Assembly (NCBI RefSeq): GCF_007833215.1
Contig: NZ_CP042239.1
Span: 682,001 to 746,000, forward strand
Origin: Sphingomonas suaedae
Lineage (GTDB): Bacteria > Pseudomonadota > Alphaproteobacteria > Sphingomonadales > Sphingomonadaceae
Reading direction: 5' to 3'
Length of the DNA: 64,000 nucleotides
The notes below the pieces were generated by a model, which did not search any database, was not told where the DNA came from, and saw nothing but the letters and a program-made list of their open reading frames with translations. The stretch's first letter is position 1; every line of letters starts with the position of its first letter. The translations under genes and the position numbers were made by a program. This document shows, piece after piece, positions 41,993 through 50,295 of this stretch.

Positions 41993-42349
41993 ATGTCCGA
42001 ACATATTCACGCCATTGCCGCCGAGGTCTCGCCGCTCGTTCTCGCCGCCGAAGAGGCCATGGAGGATGCCGTGGTGGCGCTCTCCAACCTCATGGCCGGC
42101 GCGGTCGCACGGCGCCGCGAGACCGGGATGATGCCGGCTGCGGCGCATCCGACGGTTCTGCTGCTGCATCAGGCGCTCGGGCAGACCATCGCGTCGAAAT
42201 CGAGTGTGCTTCGTGCCCATGGCAAGCTGGCAGAACAATATCGCACGCTTGCCAGCGATGACCTCCATCCGCTGACCGAAAATGGGGTCCGCGCTGCGGC
42301 GGAACGAACGACCCGCCACCGCCGCAACCCGCTCGTGGCGGTCGGCTGA
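41993..42349 (+). CDS. hypothetical protein
   Basis: A 118-residue soluble, mostly helical protein (MSEHIHAIAAEVSPLVLAAE, EEAMEDAVVALSNLMAGAVARRR, LGQTIASKSSVLRAHGKLAEQY). No recognised domain. Codon use is normal for the window. Lies between the HTH-membrane protein and a small membrane protein, all on the plus strand. Confidence 0.7.
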   Translation: MSEHIHAIAAEVSPLVLAAEEAMEDAVVALSNLMAGAVARRRETGMMPAAAHPTVLLLHQALGQTIASKSSVLRAHGKLAEQYRTLASDDLHPLTENGVRAAAERTTRHRRNPLVAVG

Positions 42350-42387
42350 CGCTTGACCCGCGGTGACGATTTCGGGCGAGTGAGCGG

Positions 42388-42954
42388 ATGCGAATCGCCC
42401 TTCTGCTCGGGATCGTCACCTTTCTGCTGGCCGCGCTGCTCTTCTATCTGAGCACCGCCGACAGGATCGCAGTCCATGGCGCAACCTTTGTCTATGCAGC
42501 TGTCGCTCGAAGCGCCTTCTATGCCGGGTTCGCGGTCGCAAGCTGCACCTATGCGATCCGGTGCGGCGGTGCGCCCGAGCGGATCGTGGGGATCGTCATT
42601 CTCGCGAGCGTCGTCGCCGATCCGTTGCTTCACCTCGTGCTCGAGCCGCGCTTCCACGCTGTCGATCCAACTCATCTCATCGTCGATCTCGTCAGGTTCG
42701 CCGCCTTTGTCGCGGTGGCGTTACGGGCAAGCAGGTACTGGCCGATATGGCTCGCCTCCTTCGAGACCCTAGCGCTCGGCGCGCACGCGATGCGGGCAAT
42801 GGAGGTGGCCATCCACCCGGTCGCCTATGGCGCGATGAGCGCGATGTGGTCCTACGGGATGCTGGCGCTGCTGATCTTCGCGACGCGCTTTCATCGATCG
42901 CTGATCGTGCGGGGCGTGAATCGCAGATCCTGGAGCGACTTCTCGCCCCGCTAG
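42388..42954 (+). CDS. small integral membrane protein
   Basis: A 188-residue protein with about five or six hydrophobic helices (MRIALLLGIVTFLLAALLF at the N-terminus, ARSAFYAGFAVASCTYAI, IVGIVILASVVADPLL, FAAFVAVALRASRYW, MSAMWSYGMLALLIFATRF). No family recognised. The TAG stop is two bases before the likely GTG start of the radC-like gene, so the two are coupled. Confidence 0.7.
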   Translation: MRIALLLGIVTFLLAALLFYLSTADRIAVHGATFVYAAVARSAFYAGFAVASCTYAIRCGGAPERIVGIVILASVVADPLLHLVLEPRFHAVDPTHLIVDLVRFAAFVAVALRASRYWPIWLASFETLALGAHAMRAMEVAIHPVAYGAMSAMWSYGMLALLIFATRFHRSLIVRGVNRRSWSDFSPR

Positions 42955-42956
42955 GC

Positions 42957-43508
42957 GTGCCCGCACGCGCCTGGTCAGGCGAGCTGATCCGACGATTCGG
43001 GTCGCTCGGCGGCGTTGTCGATGCCACGTCTGCCGCCATCGCCCGTGCGTCGTCGGTGGAAGCGGCCGAACTGATCCTCGCGCACCGTGCGCTGCTCGAG
43101 CATAGCTTGCGCGATCGGGCGGCCGAGCGGGCGATCAATGCCAGCGGGGCGGAGCTGCGCGACTATCTCGTGGCCACCATGGGCGACGCGCGCACCGAGC
43201 GATTGCGGGTCCTGTACCTCGACGCGGGCAACCGGCTGCTCGGCACCGAGGAGTTCACACAAGGCTCTCCCACGAGCGTTCAGGTCGCGCCGCGGACCAT
43301 TCTCAAGCGCGCCTTCGAGTTCCAGGCGGTCGGGGTAATCCTGGTCCACAATCATCCCGGTGGGGACTCGCGCGCGAGCCCGTCCGATATCCGCTTTACT
43401 AGGGCCGTCGCCAGCGCGGGCGCGGCGCTCGGCATCGCTCTTCACGATCATCTCATTGTCGCTGGCGGCACCTGTACCAGCCTGCGCGCGGCGGGAGCAT
43501 TCCAATGA
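42957..43508 (+). CDS. RadC-like JAB domain protein
   Basis: The JAB/MPN+ metalloprotease-like domain is clear: QVAPRTILKRAFEFQAVGVI, then LVHNHPGGDSRASPSD with the His-x-His and Asp ligands, and HDHLIVAGG. RadC-type proteins are common on mobile elements; their role in DNA repair is doubtful. The start is uncertain: GTG 42957 gives 183 residues; homologous-looking residues (ESQILERLLAPLG) continue upstream in the same frame inside the membrane protein gene but without an ATG/GTG/TTG. The stop overlaps the next start (ATGA). Confidence 0.82.
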   Translation: MPARAWSGELIRRFGSLGGVVDATSAAIARASSVEAAELILAHRALLEHSLRDRAAERAINASGAELRDYLVATMGDARTERLRVLYLDAGNRLLGTEEFTQGSPTSVQVAPRTILKRAFEFQAVGVILVHNHPGGDSRASPSDIRFTRAVASAGAALGIALHDHLIVAGGTCTSLRAAGAFQ

Positions 43509-43993
43509 CCGATCTTCCCATGGCCGATCCCGTCGAGAGCGGGCAGACCGAACAGGCACTCATCCAGCTCGAGGCGGTGATCGATCTGCTGCGATCAAAT
43601 GCCCGCAGCGTGGTGCAGGTCCCCACGACGTACAGCGCGGACGACGATCCGCTCGCCGAGGCGGCGCGGGCCATGTACCGCTCACGTCGTCGACGCAGTC
43701 GCCATTTCGACGCCTTTCGCGACGGGTTCGGCGAGCCGATGTGGGACATCATGCTCGACCTGTTCGTCGCCGGACGCGAAGGGCGGCTCGTCTCGATTTC
43801 GAGCGCGACCATCGCCGCCGAGGTGCCGGCGACCACCGCGCTGCGCTGGCTCAAGCTGATGGAGCAGGACGGGATGATCGAACGTCGCGATGATCCCCAC
43901 GATGGTCGTCGCACCTATGTCCAACTCACCGCGCATGTCGAGATTGCGATGGAGCGCTACATCAGGGAGGTTACGGGCGCGCGAACCGGTTGA
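43505..43993 (+). CDS. MarR-like winged helix protein
   Basis: A 162-residue protein. The wHTH is seen at about 75-135 (FRDGFGEPMWDIMLDLFVAGREG, SSATIAAEVPATTALRWLKLM, EQDGMIERRDDPHDGRRTYVQL), typical of MarR/PadR-like regulators of sphingomonad accessory DNA. A variable N-terminus precedes it. Translationally coupled to the radC-like gene. Its 3' end overlaps the convergent small gene at 43957-44157. Confidence 0.8.
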   Translation: MTDLPMADPVESGQTEQALIQLEAVIDLLRSNARSVVQVPTTYSADDDPLAEAARAMYRSRRRRSRHFDAFRDGFGEPMWDIMLDLFVAGREGRLVSISSATIAAEVPATTALRWLKLMEQDGMIERRDDPHDGRRTYVQLTAHVEIAMERYIREVTGARTG

Positions 43994-44157
43994 CCCGCGA
44001 TCAGCGTCTCTTGCGCCAGCGCGAGCGCCAGATCGATATGGCAGGCCACGAGGCCGAGCCCCGCTTGGTCCGCCGCTTCGAGCGCTGCTTTCAGCAGCGA
44101 GATGACATCGGGTTGAGGATGTGTTTGGGTCAAGGGTCCAGTCCCTGCGTTAGACAA
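43957..44157 (-). CDS. small hypothetical protein
   Basis: A 58-66 residue helical protein; two TTG starts are possible (44157 or 44133, the latter giving TQTHPQPDVISLLKAALEAA). The helix pattern DVISLLKAALEAADQAGL, VACHIDLALALAQETL looks like small orphan proteins in this genus. It overlaps the end of the MarR-like gene on the opposite strand by 37 bases. Evidence is codon pattern only. Confidence 0.45.
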   Translation of the reverse strand: MSNAGTGPLTQTHPQPDVISLLKAALEAADQAGLGLVACHIDLALALAQETLIAGQPVRAPVTSLM

Positions 44158-44242
44158 CTACCTGCGTCACGCGACCGCGATGTGCAATGCGCACCGTGTA
44201 ATGTTCGGACCGGAATGGGCGCGCATCATCCCTGGAGGTACT

Positions 44243-44536
44243 ATGTTCGCGGAAGCCGATGAACATTTCGCTTGCGCCCGGGACGCGCTGAGCGCTGCCT
44301 TGCGCGAAGCGATTGCGACCGCGCCGACGCCCCGCTGCCGCAATAGCCGGATGGAGTGGCTGACCTTCGTCGCGACGCTCGAAGCGCTGAGCCAGATAGC
44401 GGCCGAGCAACTCGGCCGCGACGATGTACGCTTGTCGCCCGAAAATGAAGCCGAACTCACCGACTATTTCTATGCCGCGCTGGCCCGCAATCTGGCGCTG
44501 GTGCGCCGCCGCCCTCCCCAAGCCGGCGCGCATTAG
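44243..44536 (+). CDS. small hypothetical protein
   Basis: A 97-residue helical protein starting at ATG 44243, with a perfect GGAGG 5 bases upstream that decides the start. Sequence pattern MFAEADEHFACARDALSAAL, MEWLTFVATLEALSQIAAEQL, ELTDYFYAALARNLALVRRR. No known domain. Divergent from the small minus-strand gene with an 85-base gap. Confidence 0.7.
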   Translation: MFAEADEHFACARDALSAALREAIATAPTPRCRNSRMEWLTFVATLEALSQIAAEQLGRDDVRLSPENEAELTDYFYAALARNLALVRRRPPQAGAH

Positions 44537-44593
44537 GCACGAGCCGCGCTGCTGCGCGCTGGCCATGGCGGATTTGTGGTGTAGGATCACGGG

Positions 44594-44791
44594 GTGATCG
44601 ATGACCGCGAGATCTGGGCCTGCGCCAATTTGCTGCTGAAGCAGCATGGCGATCAGGCATGGTTTGTCGCCGCGCAGCGCGCGGACGAATTGCTCGCCCG
44701 GGGCGAGATGCGGGGCCATTCGGTCTATCTGCGGATTATCGATCGAATCCGTCAGCTTGAAACCCAGGCACCCGCCGGAGCGGTCCACTAG
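44594..44791 (+). CDS. DUF6961-like small protein
   Basis: A 65-residue protein from GTG 44594: MIDDREIWACANLLLKQHGD, AWFVAAQRADELLARGE, VYLRIIDRIRQLE. The pattern D-x-E-I-W-A-C-A-x-x-L then AW-x-x-AAQRAD-x-L matches a short family found next to radC/HTH genes in sphingomonads, which I recall as DUF6961. Function unknown. Confidence 0.7.
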   Translation: MIDDREIWACANLLLKQHGDQAWFVAAQRADELLARGEMRGHSVYLRIIDRIRQLETQAPAGAVH

Positions 44792-44868
44792 GATCCGCGC
44801 TGCGGGCGCGAGCCAAGGAATCTGGTCCAAAATGGTGGCATCGCTGGCAGTCGCCTTGACGCTGACAG

Positions 44869-45191
44869 GTGTCCGGCTCAGCATCGCGACCCGACATAGT
44901 GGGGGCGAGCGTGTTTGGGGCAACGTTGATCCTGTTGATGGGGCTTGCCGGCCATTCGGGCGGGACCGATGCCAATGGTTGCCACATGGACCGCAAAGCC
45001 GGGACTCGGCACTGTCATCGCCCGAAACTGGGCGGCGCAGCGGCACGGGTCCGGCGTTCCTCCTCCAGTGAGGTCTATTACCCCAATTGCGCTGCGGCAC
45101 GCGCCGCCGGTGTGCGGCACCGGTCCGGATCGGAGACCGCGGATATGCGCGCCATCTCGACCGTGACGGCGATGGCGTAGGGTGCGAGTAG
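44869..45191 (+). pseudogene. excalibur calcium-binding domain protein, frameshifted
   Basis: A GTG start (44869 or 44899) leads into a hydrophobic segment (FGATLILLMGLAGHSG), then the motif GTDANGCHMDRKAGTRHCHRP and the beginning of an excalibur domain, VYYPNCAAARAAG. From about 45110 the original frame degenerates and stops at 45180, whereas the -1 frame continues perfectly as APVRIGDRGYARHLDRDGDG and ends GCE at 45191. The DxDxDG calcium loop lies in that second frame. One missing base near 45111 explains it: a real mutation or a sequencing error. The intact product would be a small exported protein. Confidence 0.8.
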
Positions 45192-45695
45192 CTTGGCAGA
45201 CAGGGGGCAGGGGATGAAACCGATAGGATTGAAGCCGCGGCGCTGACTATGGTGTTGACGCCACCGGCTGCGGCCTGGAACGCGCGGCCGTCATGATCGT
45301 CGCGGGCGTTGCCTTGATCAGTCTGAAGCCGCAGCTGCGCGTTCGTCCGGCTCAGGCCTCCTGGTGTTCAATCGGGAGCTGAGCCGATCTGTGAGGGATC
45401 GGAATGCCGAGCAACGCTGATCGATCATTGGCCCAGCCAGATCTCGGAGTTTGCGACCGGCTACGGGGCAAACGAAAAGCGGCTCACAAGCGGTTCGGTT
45501 GGTGAAAGGATAGTTTGCCTGTCACCAAAGCGTGCCAATTACAGTCCTTCCGGCGCAAGATAGGAAGCGCTAAAAGCCGTCGCTGTCTAGTTGCATCCGG
45601 TAACCGATGCCTAACCATCTCGAACGCTGATAGCGAGTCCGCTGGCAGGGTCTGATGCCAGCGGGTTCCCGGGAGGAAGCGATCAGGTCGAGATC
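45192..45695. other. non-coding stretch
   Basis: No supported gene in about 500 bases between the excalibur gene and the 3' end of the iron receptor gene. The only structure seen is the stem-loop at 45639-45664. Confidence 0.5.
45639..45664 (-). terminator. stem-loop after iron receptor gene
   Basis: CCGCTGGCA (45639-45647) and TGCCAGCGG (45656-45664) form a perfect 9-bp stem with an 8-base loop, 32 bases after the receptor stop on the minus strand. No U-tract follows, so termination efficiency is uncertain. Confidence 0.45.
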
Positions 45696-47795
45696 TCAAA
45701 ATCGAAAGCCGACCGTGGCCATCACATTGCGCGGGGCGGCTACGAAACAGTCGCCGCGTGCGAGGCAGGATGCATAACCCTGATCGTCGAAAAGGTTGGT
45801 GGCATTGAGTGCGACGCGCCACTTGTCCCAGCTCAGCTCGGCGAGCGCATCGACCGTTGTCCGTGCCGGGGTGACGACCGTGTACAGCGTGCCTGCGGGA
45901 ATCGCGGGATTCAGGCCGTAGGGGTCGACCGGCCCGGTCGATTTGCTCTCGCTGCTATAGACAACGCCCGCACCGAGCCGCAGCTGCGCGCCGCTCGTGA
46001 CGGGGAAGCTCTTGGCCGACCAGGCCGACGCGGTATGGCGCGGCATATAGTCGAGGCCGGTGTTCACCTCCGATTCCAGCTCGCTATAGCCATAGTTGAG
46101 CAGCAGTTCGAAATTGCCGGGCAGGCTGTGGCTTGCCTCGAATTCGATCCCCTTGGTCGTCAGCTCGCCCGACTGGGTCGTGACGTTGTTGGCGAGATAG
46201 AGGACGCGGTTGCGCTCCTTGATATGGAAGCCGGTGACGGTGACCAATGTCGCGGAACTGGGTTGCCATTTGGCGCCGAGCTCGAACTGGGTACCGGTCT
46301 GCGGCGTGAAGTTGTCGCCAAGGGCGCCGCCTGGGCCGGTCAGACGGCCAGCGATCGGCAGAAAGCTTTCAGTATAGCTGAAGAAGGGCGAGATGCCTGC
46401 TGCAACCTTGCCAATGATGCCCGCGCGGAAGGTGGTCGCATTGTCGGTCTGGCCGGACGAATTCTTCACATGATCGCGGCGCGCGCCGAGGATGACCGAC
46501 ACGCGGTCGAACAGCCGGATCTGATCCTGCACATAGACGCCCAGCTGCTTTTGGGAGTCATAGGTGAACGGGCCGCTGGGATCATAGGTCAGCAGCGCAT
46601 CACGATCGATATCGTACAGGTCGATCGTTTCGAAGCCGAACACGCCGCGCTTGCCGACCTTGTTCCAGCTATAGTCGAGGCCGACCAGCAGCGTATGTTC
46701 GATCGCGGTTCCGGTGTTGAACTTGAACTCGACATTATTGTCGGTCGAAAACACGTTCATCGTCGCGTCGCTCGCATCGGCATAGAGGCCGATCGTCCGC
46801 CCGTCGGTTCCATAGACCGCGAATGGATCGGTCGGATTGGTGTAGCTGTCGGCATAGTGGGTGAAATATTCGAGATCGCTGTCGATATAGCGCGCCTTCA
46901 GGCTGACCCGGATAGTGTCGCTGAACCGGTGGGTCAGCGAACCGCCACCCTGCAGCGAGCGCCCCGCATAGCGGTCCCAGCCGGGCTTGCCGACAAAAGT
47001 ATAGCGATCGAGCTGGCCATCCGGGTTGGCCGGATTCGGGCTGAACGTGCCGACTATGGGCAGGAACTGTGAGGTCGATCCGGTATCGTCCTCCTGATAG
47101 AGGCCGGTCAGGATGATGTCGGTGTTCGGCGTCGGCTGCCAGCGGATCGACGGCGCGAACATCACGCGATCGTCGGGGACGTGATCGACATAGGTGTCGG
47201 CGTCGCGGACGCGCGCCACCGCGCGAATTGCGAGACTGTCAGTCAGCGCAAGATTGACGTCGCCAAGCGCTTCCTTTCGGTCATGGCTGCCATAGACAAG
47301 GTTCAGCTCGCCGCCCGTGCGGAACTCCGGGGTCTTCGACACAAGATTGACGAGGCCGCCGATCGAGCCCTGTCCGAACAGCACCGACGCCGGGCCGCGC
47401 ACGATTTCGACGCGCGAAAAGTTGTAAGGGTCGGACGTGATGCTGGCATAGTAGGAAAAGATGTCGCGCATCCCGTCGCGGAATTGCAACGCGTTGATGC
47501 CGCGCACGTTGAATCCGTCGACGCGGGTGTCGCGACCATAGGGATTGGCGAGGACGCCGGCGGCGTATTTTACCGTATCGCTGATGCTGATCGCGCCCTG
47601 CGACAGATATTGCTCGTCGGAGATGATCGTCAGCGGCTGGGGGAGCTCTACCAGCGGCGTCTCGGTCTTGGAGCCGGCATTGGTGCCGGTGATGACGATC
47701 TCTTGGGTGTCGTCGGTCGCCTCGACCTCTTCGGCCCGCGCGGCCTGACTCAGCAACACACTCGCGACGGTCGCCGCAACGATCAGTTTGGCCAT
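45696..47795 (-). CDS. TonB-dependent siderophore receptor
   Basis: A 699-residue receptor starting at ATG 47795 (MAKLIVAATVASVLLSQAAR, signal peptide to about 24). TonB box EIVITGTNAGSKTETPL, plug with LPQPLTIISDEQYLSQGAIS, VDGFNVRGI, VEIVRGPASVLFGQGSIGGL, barrel ending NVMATVGFRF. This is the FhuA/FpvA/FoxA-type siderophore family. An extension upstream to 48053 runs over the promoter and the divergent gene and is rejected. The divergent PepSY operon starts 110 bases away across a shared promoter with a 9-bp palindrome. Expected cargo: ferric hydroxamate- or similar siderophore. Confidence 0.92.
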   Translation of the reverse strand: MAKLIVAATVASVLLSQAARAEEVEATDDTQEIVITGTNAGSKTETPLVELPQPLTIISDEQYLSQGAISISDTVKYAAGVLANPYGRDTRVDGFNVRGINALQFRDGMRDIFSYYASITSDPYNFSRVEIVRGPASVLFGQGSIGGLVNLVSKTPEFRTGGELNLVYGSHDRKEALGDVNLALTDSLAIRAVARVRDADTYVDHVPDDRVMFAPSIRWQPTPNTDIILTGLYQEDDTGSTSQFLPIVGTFSPNPANPDGQLDRYTFVGKPGWDRYAGRSLQGGGSLTHRFSDTIRVSLKARYIDSDLEYFTHYADSYTNPTDPFAVYGTDGRTIGLYADASDATMNVFSTDNNVEFKFNTGTAIEHTLLVGLDYSWNKVGKRGVFGFETIDLYDIDRDALLTYDPSGPFTYDSQKQLGVYVQDQIRLFDRVSVILGARRDHVKNSSGQTDNATTFRAGIIGKVAAGISPFFSYTESFLPIAGRLTGPGGALGDNFTPQTGTQFELGAKWQPSSATLVTVTGFHIKERNRVLYLANNVTTQSGELTTKGIEFEASHSLPGNFELLLNYGYSELESEVNTGLDYMPRHTASAWSAKSFPVTSGAQLRLGAGVVYSSESKSTGPVDPYGLNPAIPAGTLYTVVTPARTTVDALAELSWDKWRVALNATNLFDDQGYASCLARGDCFVAAPRNVMATVGFRF

Positions 47796-47854
47796 CTTGC
47801 CCACCCTCTGCTCAATTCGTGACGCGGCGCCTCCTATATTATTGAGAAGGATTA

Positions 47855-47879
47855 GCAATAGCATTCCGCTTGCTATTGC
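47855..47879. promoter_or_regulatory. palindrome in divergent iron-uptake promoter
   Basis: GCAATAGCA (47855-47863) and TGCTATTGC (47871-47879) are a perfect 9-bp inverted repeat with a 7-base spacer, between the divergent receptor and PepSY operon. A Fur-like TTGAGAA stretch lies next to it (47842-47848). The minus-strand sequence GTCGCAATAGC recurs upstream of the second iron receptor (around 50252). The site probably binds the iron regulator; which one is not shown. Confidence 0.5.
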
Positions 47880-47904
47880 GACGCGGTCTTCGTATCCGCC
47901 GGTC

Positions 47905-48231
47905 ATGCGTGACGCCATCGACACCAATGCCGCCCGCCGCCCGCGCCGCTGGGGGCGAATTCTGCTCGCCGGGCCCGGTGCCATCCTGGTCACGCTTACG
48001 TTGCTGGCAGGTATGCCGCTGTGGTTGCCGCGCGGCGCGGCGGGGATCGACAATCTTGCATTTCCGCTGGTGTTCGCGCCGTTGATCTGGGCGACCCTGT
48101 TCTTTCACGCCTGCCTTGACCGCAGCCTGATGCGGGCGGCGTTGGTCGCGGCAGCATTGTTTCTGGTTCATGGCGGGCTGGTCGCCTCGCGTTTCATGGG
48201 CGCTGCGCCCACAGTGGAGGCTGTCCGATGA
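47905..48231 (+). CDS. small membrane protein of PepSY operon
   Basis: A 108-residue protein from ATG 47905 with three predicted hydrophobic helices (ILLAGPGAILVTLTLLAG, LVFAPLIWATLFFHAC, ALVAAALFLVHGGLVASRF). Proteins like this precede PepSY-TM genes in iron loci of sphingomonads (DUF3649-like in my recollection). The stop overlaps the next start (ATGA). Confidence 0.75.
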   Translation: MRDAIDTNAARRPRRWGRILLAGPGAILVTLTLLAGMPLWLPRGAAGIDNLAFPLVFAPLIWATLFFHACLDRSLMRAALVAAALFLVHGGLVASRFMGAAPTVEAVR

Positions 48232-49820
48232 TCCATCTCAAGAAGGATGAGACCAAGGCGATGGTCGCGGTGCACGGCTGGTCCGGCATCCTGCTCGGCC
48301 TGCTGCTCTATGCGGTGGTGCTCACGGGCACTGCGGCCGTCTTCGCGCACGAGATCGGCGCCTGGTCGGCGGGGCATGTCGCGACCAAATCGTCATTCGA
48401 GCAGCCGATCGACGCCACGATCCGCCGCCTGACCGAGCAAACGCCGACTGAATATCATGAGGCGGTAAATCTTTTCGAGATCGGCGATCACGGTCTCGGC
48501 GTCTTCTTTCATCGTCATGAAACGGGCGCGGACGGCGCGCCGACGGAAGGCGGGTACTATTTTCAGCTCGACAATAAGGGCCGACTGCTGCGTACCGTCG
48601 TGGGGAATGTCGATGACATTTTCGGTCCGCGCAACGACGATGCGCTCAGCCATTTCCTCGTCGACACCCATGTCCGGCTACATGTGCCCAATCCCTGGGG
48701 ATTGCTGCTCACCGGCATTCTGGGTCTGGCGATGCTGGTGGCGGCGATCTCCGGCCTGTTGATCCACCGCCATTTGTTCAAGGACATCTTCACGCTGCGT
48801 CGCCGCGCGAGCCCGGTGCTGGTCAATCGCGACAAGCATAGCGTTGCTGGCACCTGGAGCCTGCCCTTCGCCTTCGTACTGGCGTTCACCGGCAGCTTTT
48901 TCTCCTTCTTCGGGACAATCGGGGTTCCGGTGGTGGCGATGGCGGCGTTCAGCGGCGACGTCGAGGCGCTGAGCGACGCAGTGTTCGGCAATCCCGGGCC
49001 GGCCGATCCACGCCCGGTTGCGATCGGCAATCTCGACCGGATCACGGCCGATGCGATCCGTCGCTCCGGAGAGGCTCCGACCTTCCTCGCGATCGAGAAT
49101 TTCGGCCGAGGTGACGCGACCGTTACCAGCTATCACAACCCCCGGTCCGGCGACGTCGAGCCGATCGCGTTGCTTTACAAGGGCGCGACTGCCGAGTTCG
49201 TGCGCGAGAAACCGAATGTCGGGACGCGGCCATCGGCGGGTGGGACGCTGGTCGGGATCATGGGCCCGCTGCATTTCGGAAATTTCGCGGGAATGTTGTC
49301 CAAGGCGATCTGGTTCGGGCTCGGCTTTGCCATGTCCTATGTCACCTATACCGGCATGCGACTGTGGGTCGTCCGACGCCGCCAGGATGCGCGCTCGCTC
49401 GCCTGGCTCGAACGGACGCTGACGGTTGTCGGGTTCGGCTTGCCGTTCGGGCTCGTCGCTTCGGCCGCCGCGTTTTTGATCGCAATGCCGTTCGACGCCG
49501 CAGTCTTCTGGACCCCTACGGCATTTCTAATCGCGTCGGCGGCCGCCATCCTCGCAGGCATCTTCGCGCGCGAAAATGATCGCCTGACCTGGCTGCTGAA
49601 GGCGGGTACTGGCGCGATCATGCTGACCCTCCCGCTGCTGCGCCTGTTCGCCGCCGGCGGGCCGGGCTGGGCCGAGGCGGTGGCAGTCGGCCAGCCGATC
49701 ATCGCCGGACTGGACCTTGCTTTCGCAGTCGCCGGCGCCTGGCTCATCCATAATTGCTGGAAGGCGTTGCCGCGCGAACGCGCCGTTACTGCGCCGACGC
49801 TCGATATGGTACAGGCATGA
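48228..49820 (+). CDS. PepSY-associated TM protein (siderophore reductase-like)
   Basis: A 530-residue inner-membrane protein with a PepSY-TM plan: first helix at HGWSGILLGLLLYAVVLTG, a long periplasmic PepSY segment (YYFQLDNKGRLLRTVV, DTHVRLHVPNPWG), then helices at LLLTGILGLAMLVAAISG and FAFVLAFTGSFFSFFG, with conserved histidines (HGW, DTHVRLH, HRHLF, LHFG), and further helices at the C-terminus. This family sits with siderophore receptors and is thought to reduce ferric siderophores. Coupled by ATGA overlaps to genes on both sides. Confidence 0.88.
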   Translation: MIHLKKDETKAMVAVHGWSGILLGLLLYAVVLTGTAAVFAHEIGAWSAGHVATKSSFEQPIDATIRRLTEQTPTEYHEAVNLFEIGDHGLGVFFHRHETGADGAPTEGGYYFQLDNKGRLLRTVVGNVDDIFGPRNDDALSHFLVDTHVRLHVPNPWGLLLTGILGLAMLVAAISGLLIHRHLFKDIFTLRRRASPVLVNRDKHSVAGTWSLPFAFVLAFTGSFFSFFGTIGVPVVAMAAFSGDVEALSDAVFGNPGPADPRPVAIGNLDRITADAIRRSGEAPTFLAIENFGRGDATVTSYHNPRSGDVEPIALLYKGATAEFVREKPNVGTRPSAGGTLVGIMGPLHFGNFAGMLSKAIWFGLGFAMSYVTYTGMRLWVVRRRQDARSLAWLERTLTVVGFGLPFGLVASAAAFLIAMPFDAAVFWTPTAFLIASAAAILAGIFARENDRLTWLLKAGTGAIMLTLPLLRLFAAGGPGWAEAVAVGQPIIAGLDLAFAVAGAWLIHNCWKALPRERAVTAPTLDMVQA

Positions 49821-50098
49821 CAAGCATCTATCTTGCCCTGGCGGCCGTCGCCCTCGCCGCGATCCCCGTCGCGCTCCTGTGCGTCGGCGACCCCAAGCGG
49901 CGCCGCGCTGCGGGAGAGCCGGGCGGCATGTCCTCGGGCCGCCGCTGGCTGCTGGTGATCGCGACGATCATGCCTGGCCTGGCCTGTGCGCTGCTCGGCG
50001 AGTCAGCGGCGTTCATGCTTTGGCTCGGTGGGATCGCCCTGGCGGGGTGGGGGCTGGCCGCCACCTTGGCGCGCAACGAAGACAAGCCCGCCGCCTAG
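49817..50098 (+). CDS. small membrane protein of PepSY operon
   Basis: A 93-residue protein from ATG 49817 (ATGA overlap with the PepSY gene) with three hydrophobic segments (YLALAAVALAAIPVALLCVG, WLLVIATIMPGLACALLG, MLWLGGIALAGWGLAATLA). It resembles the DUF3325-type small partner of PepSY genes, an assignment from memory. Likely part of the same membrane reductase module. Confidence 0.75.
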   Translation: MTSIYLALAAVALAAIPVALLCVGDPKRRRAAGEPGGMSSGRRWLLVIATIMPGLACALLGESAAFMLWLGGIALAGWGLAATLARNEDKPAA

Positions 50099-50295
50099 CT
50101 CTGGTCGCACACGAGAATTACGGGCGCCGGCTTAAAGTGCGAATCCAGCGGATTCTCGCACGGCAGCCAGACACCTGACAGGTACTCCAACCCGGGCACG
50201 GAAACATATTGGCGAAGGGCGTACGCCCGCCAAACTTTGTTGACAGTAAGTCGCAATAGCTTTTAAGCGCTCCGCGAAACAATCGGGGAATTCGG

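Noticed and set aside
47796..48053. 86-residue N-terminal extension of the siderophore receptor
   Set aside because: It runs across the divergent promoter and gene; the signal peptide starts at the internal Met (47795).
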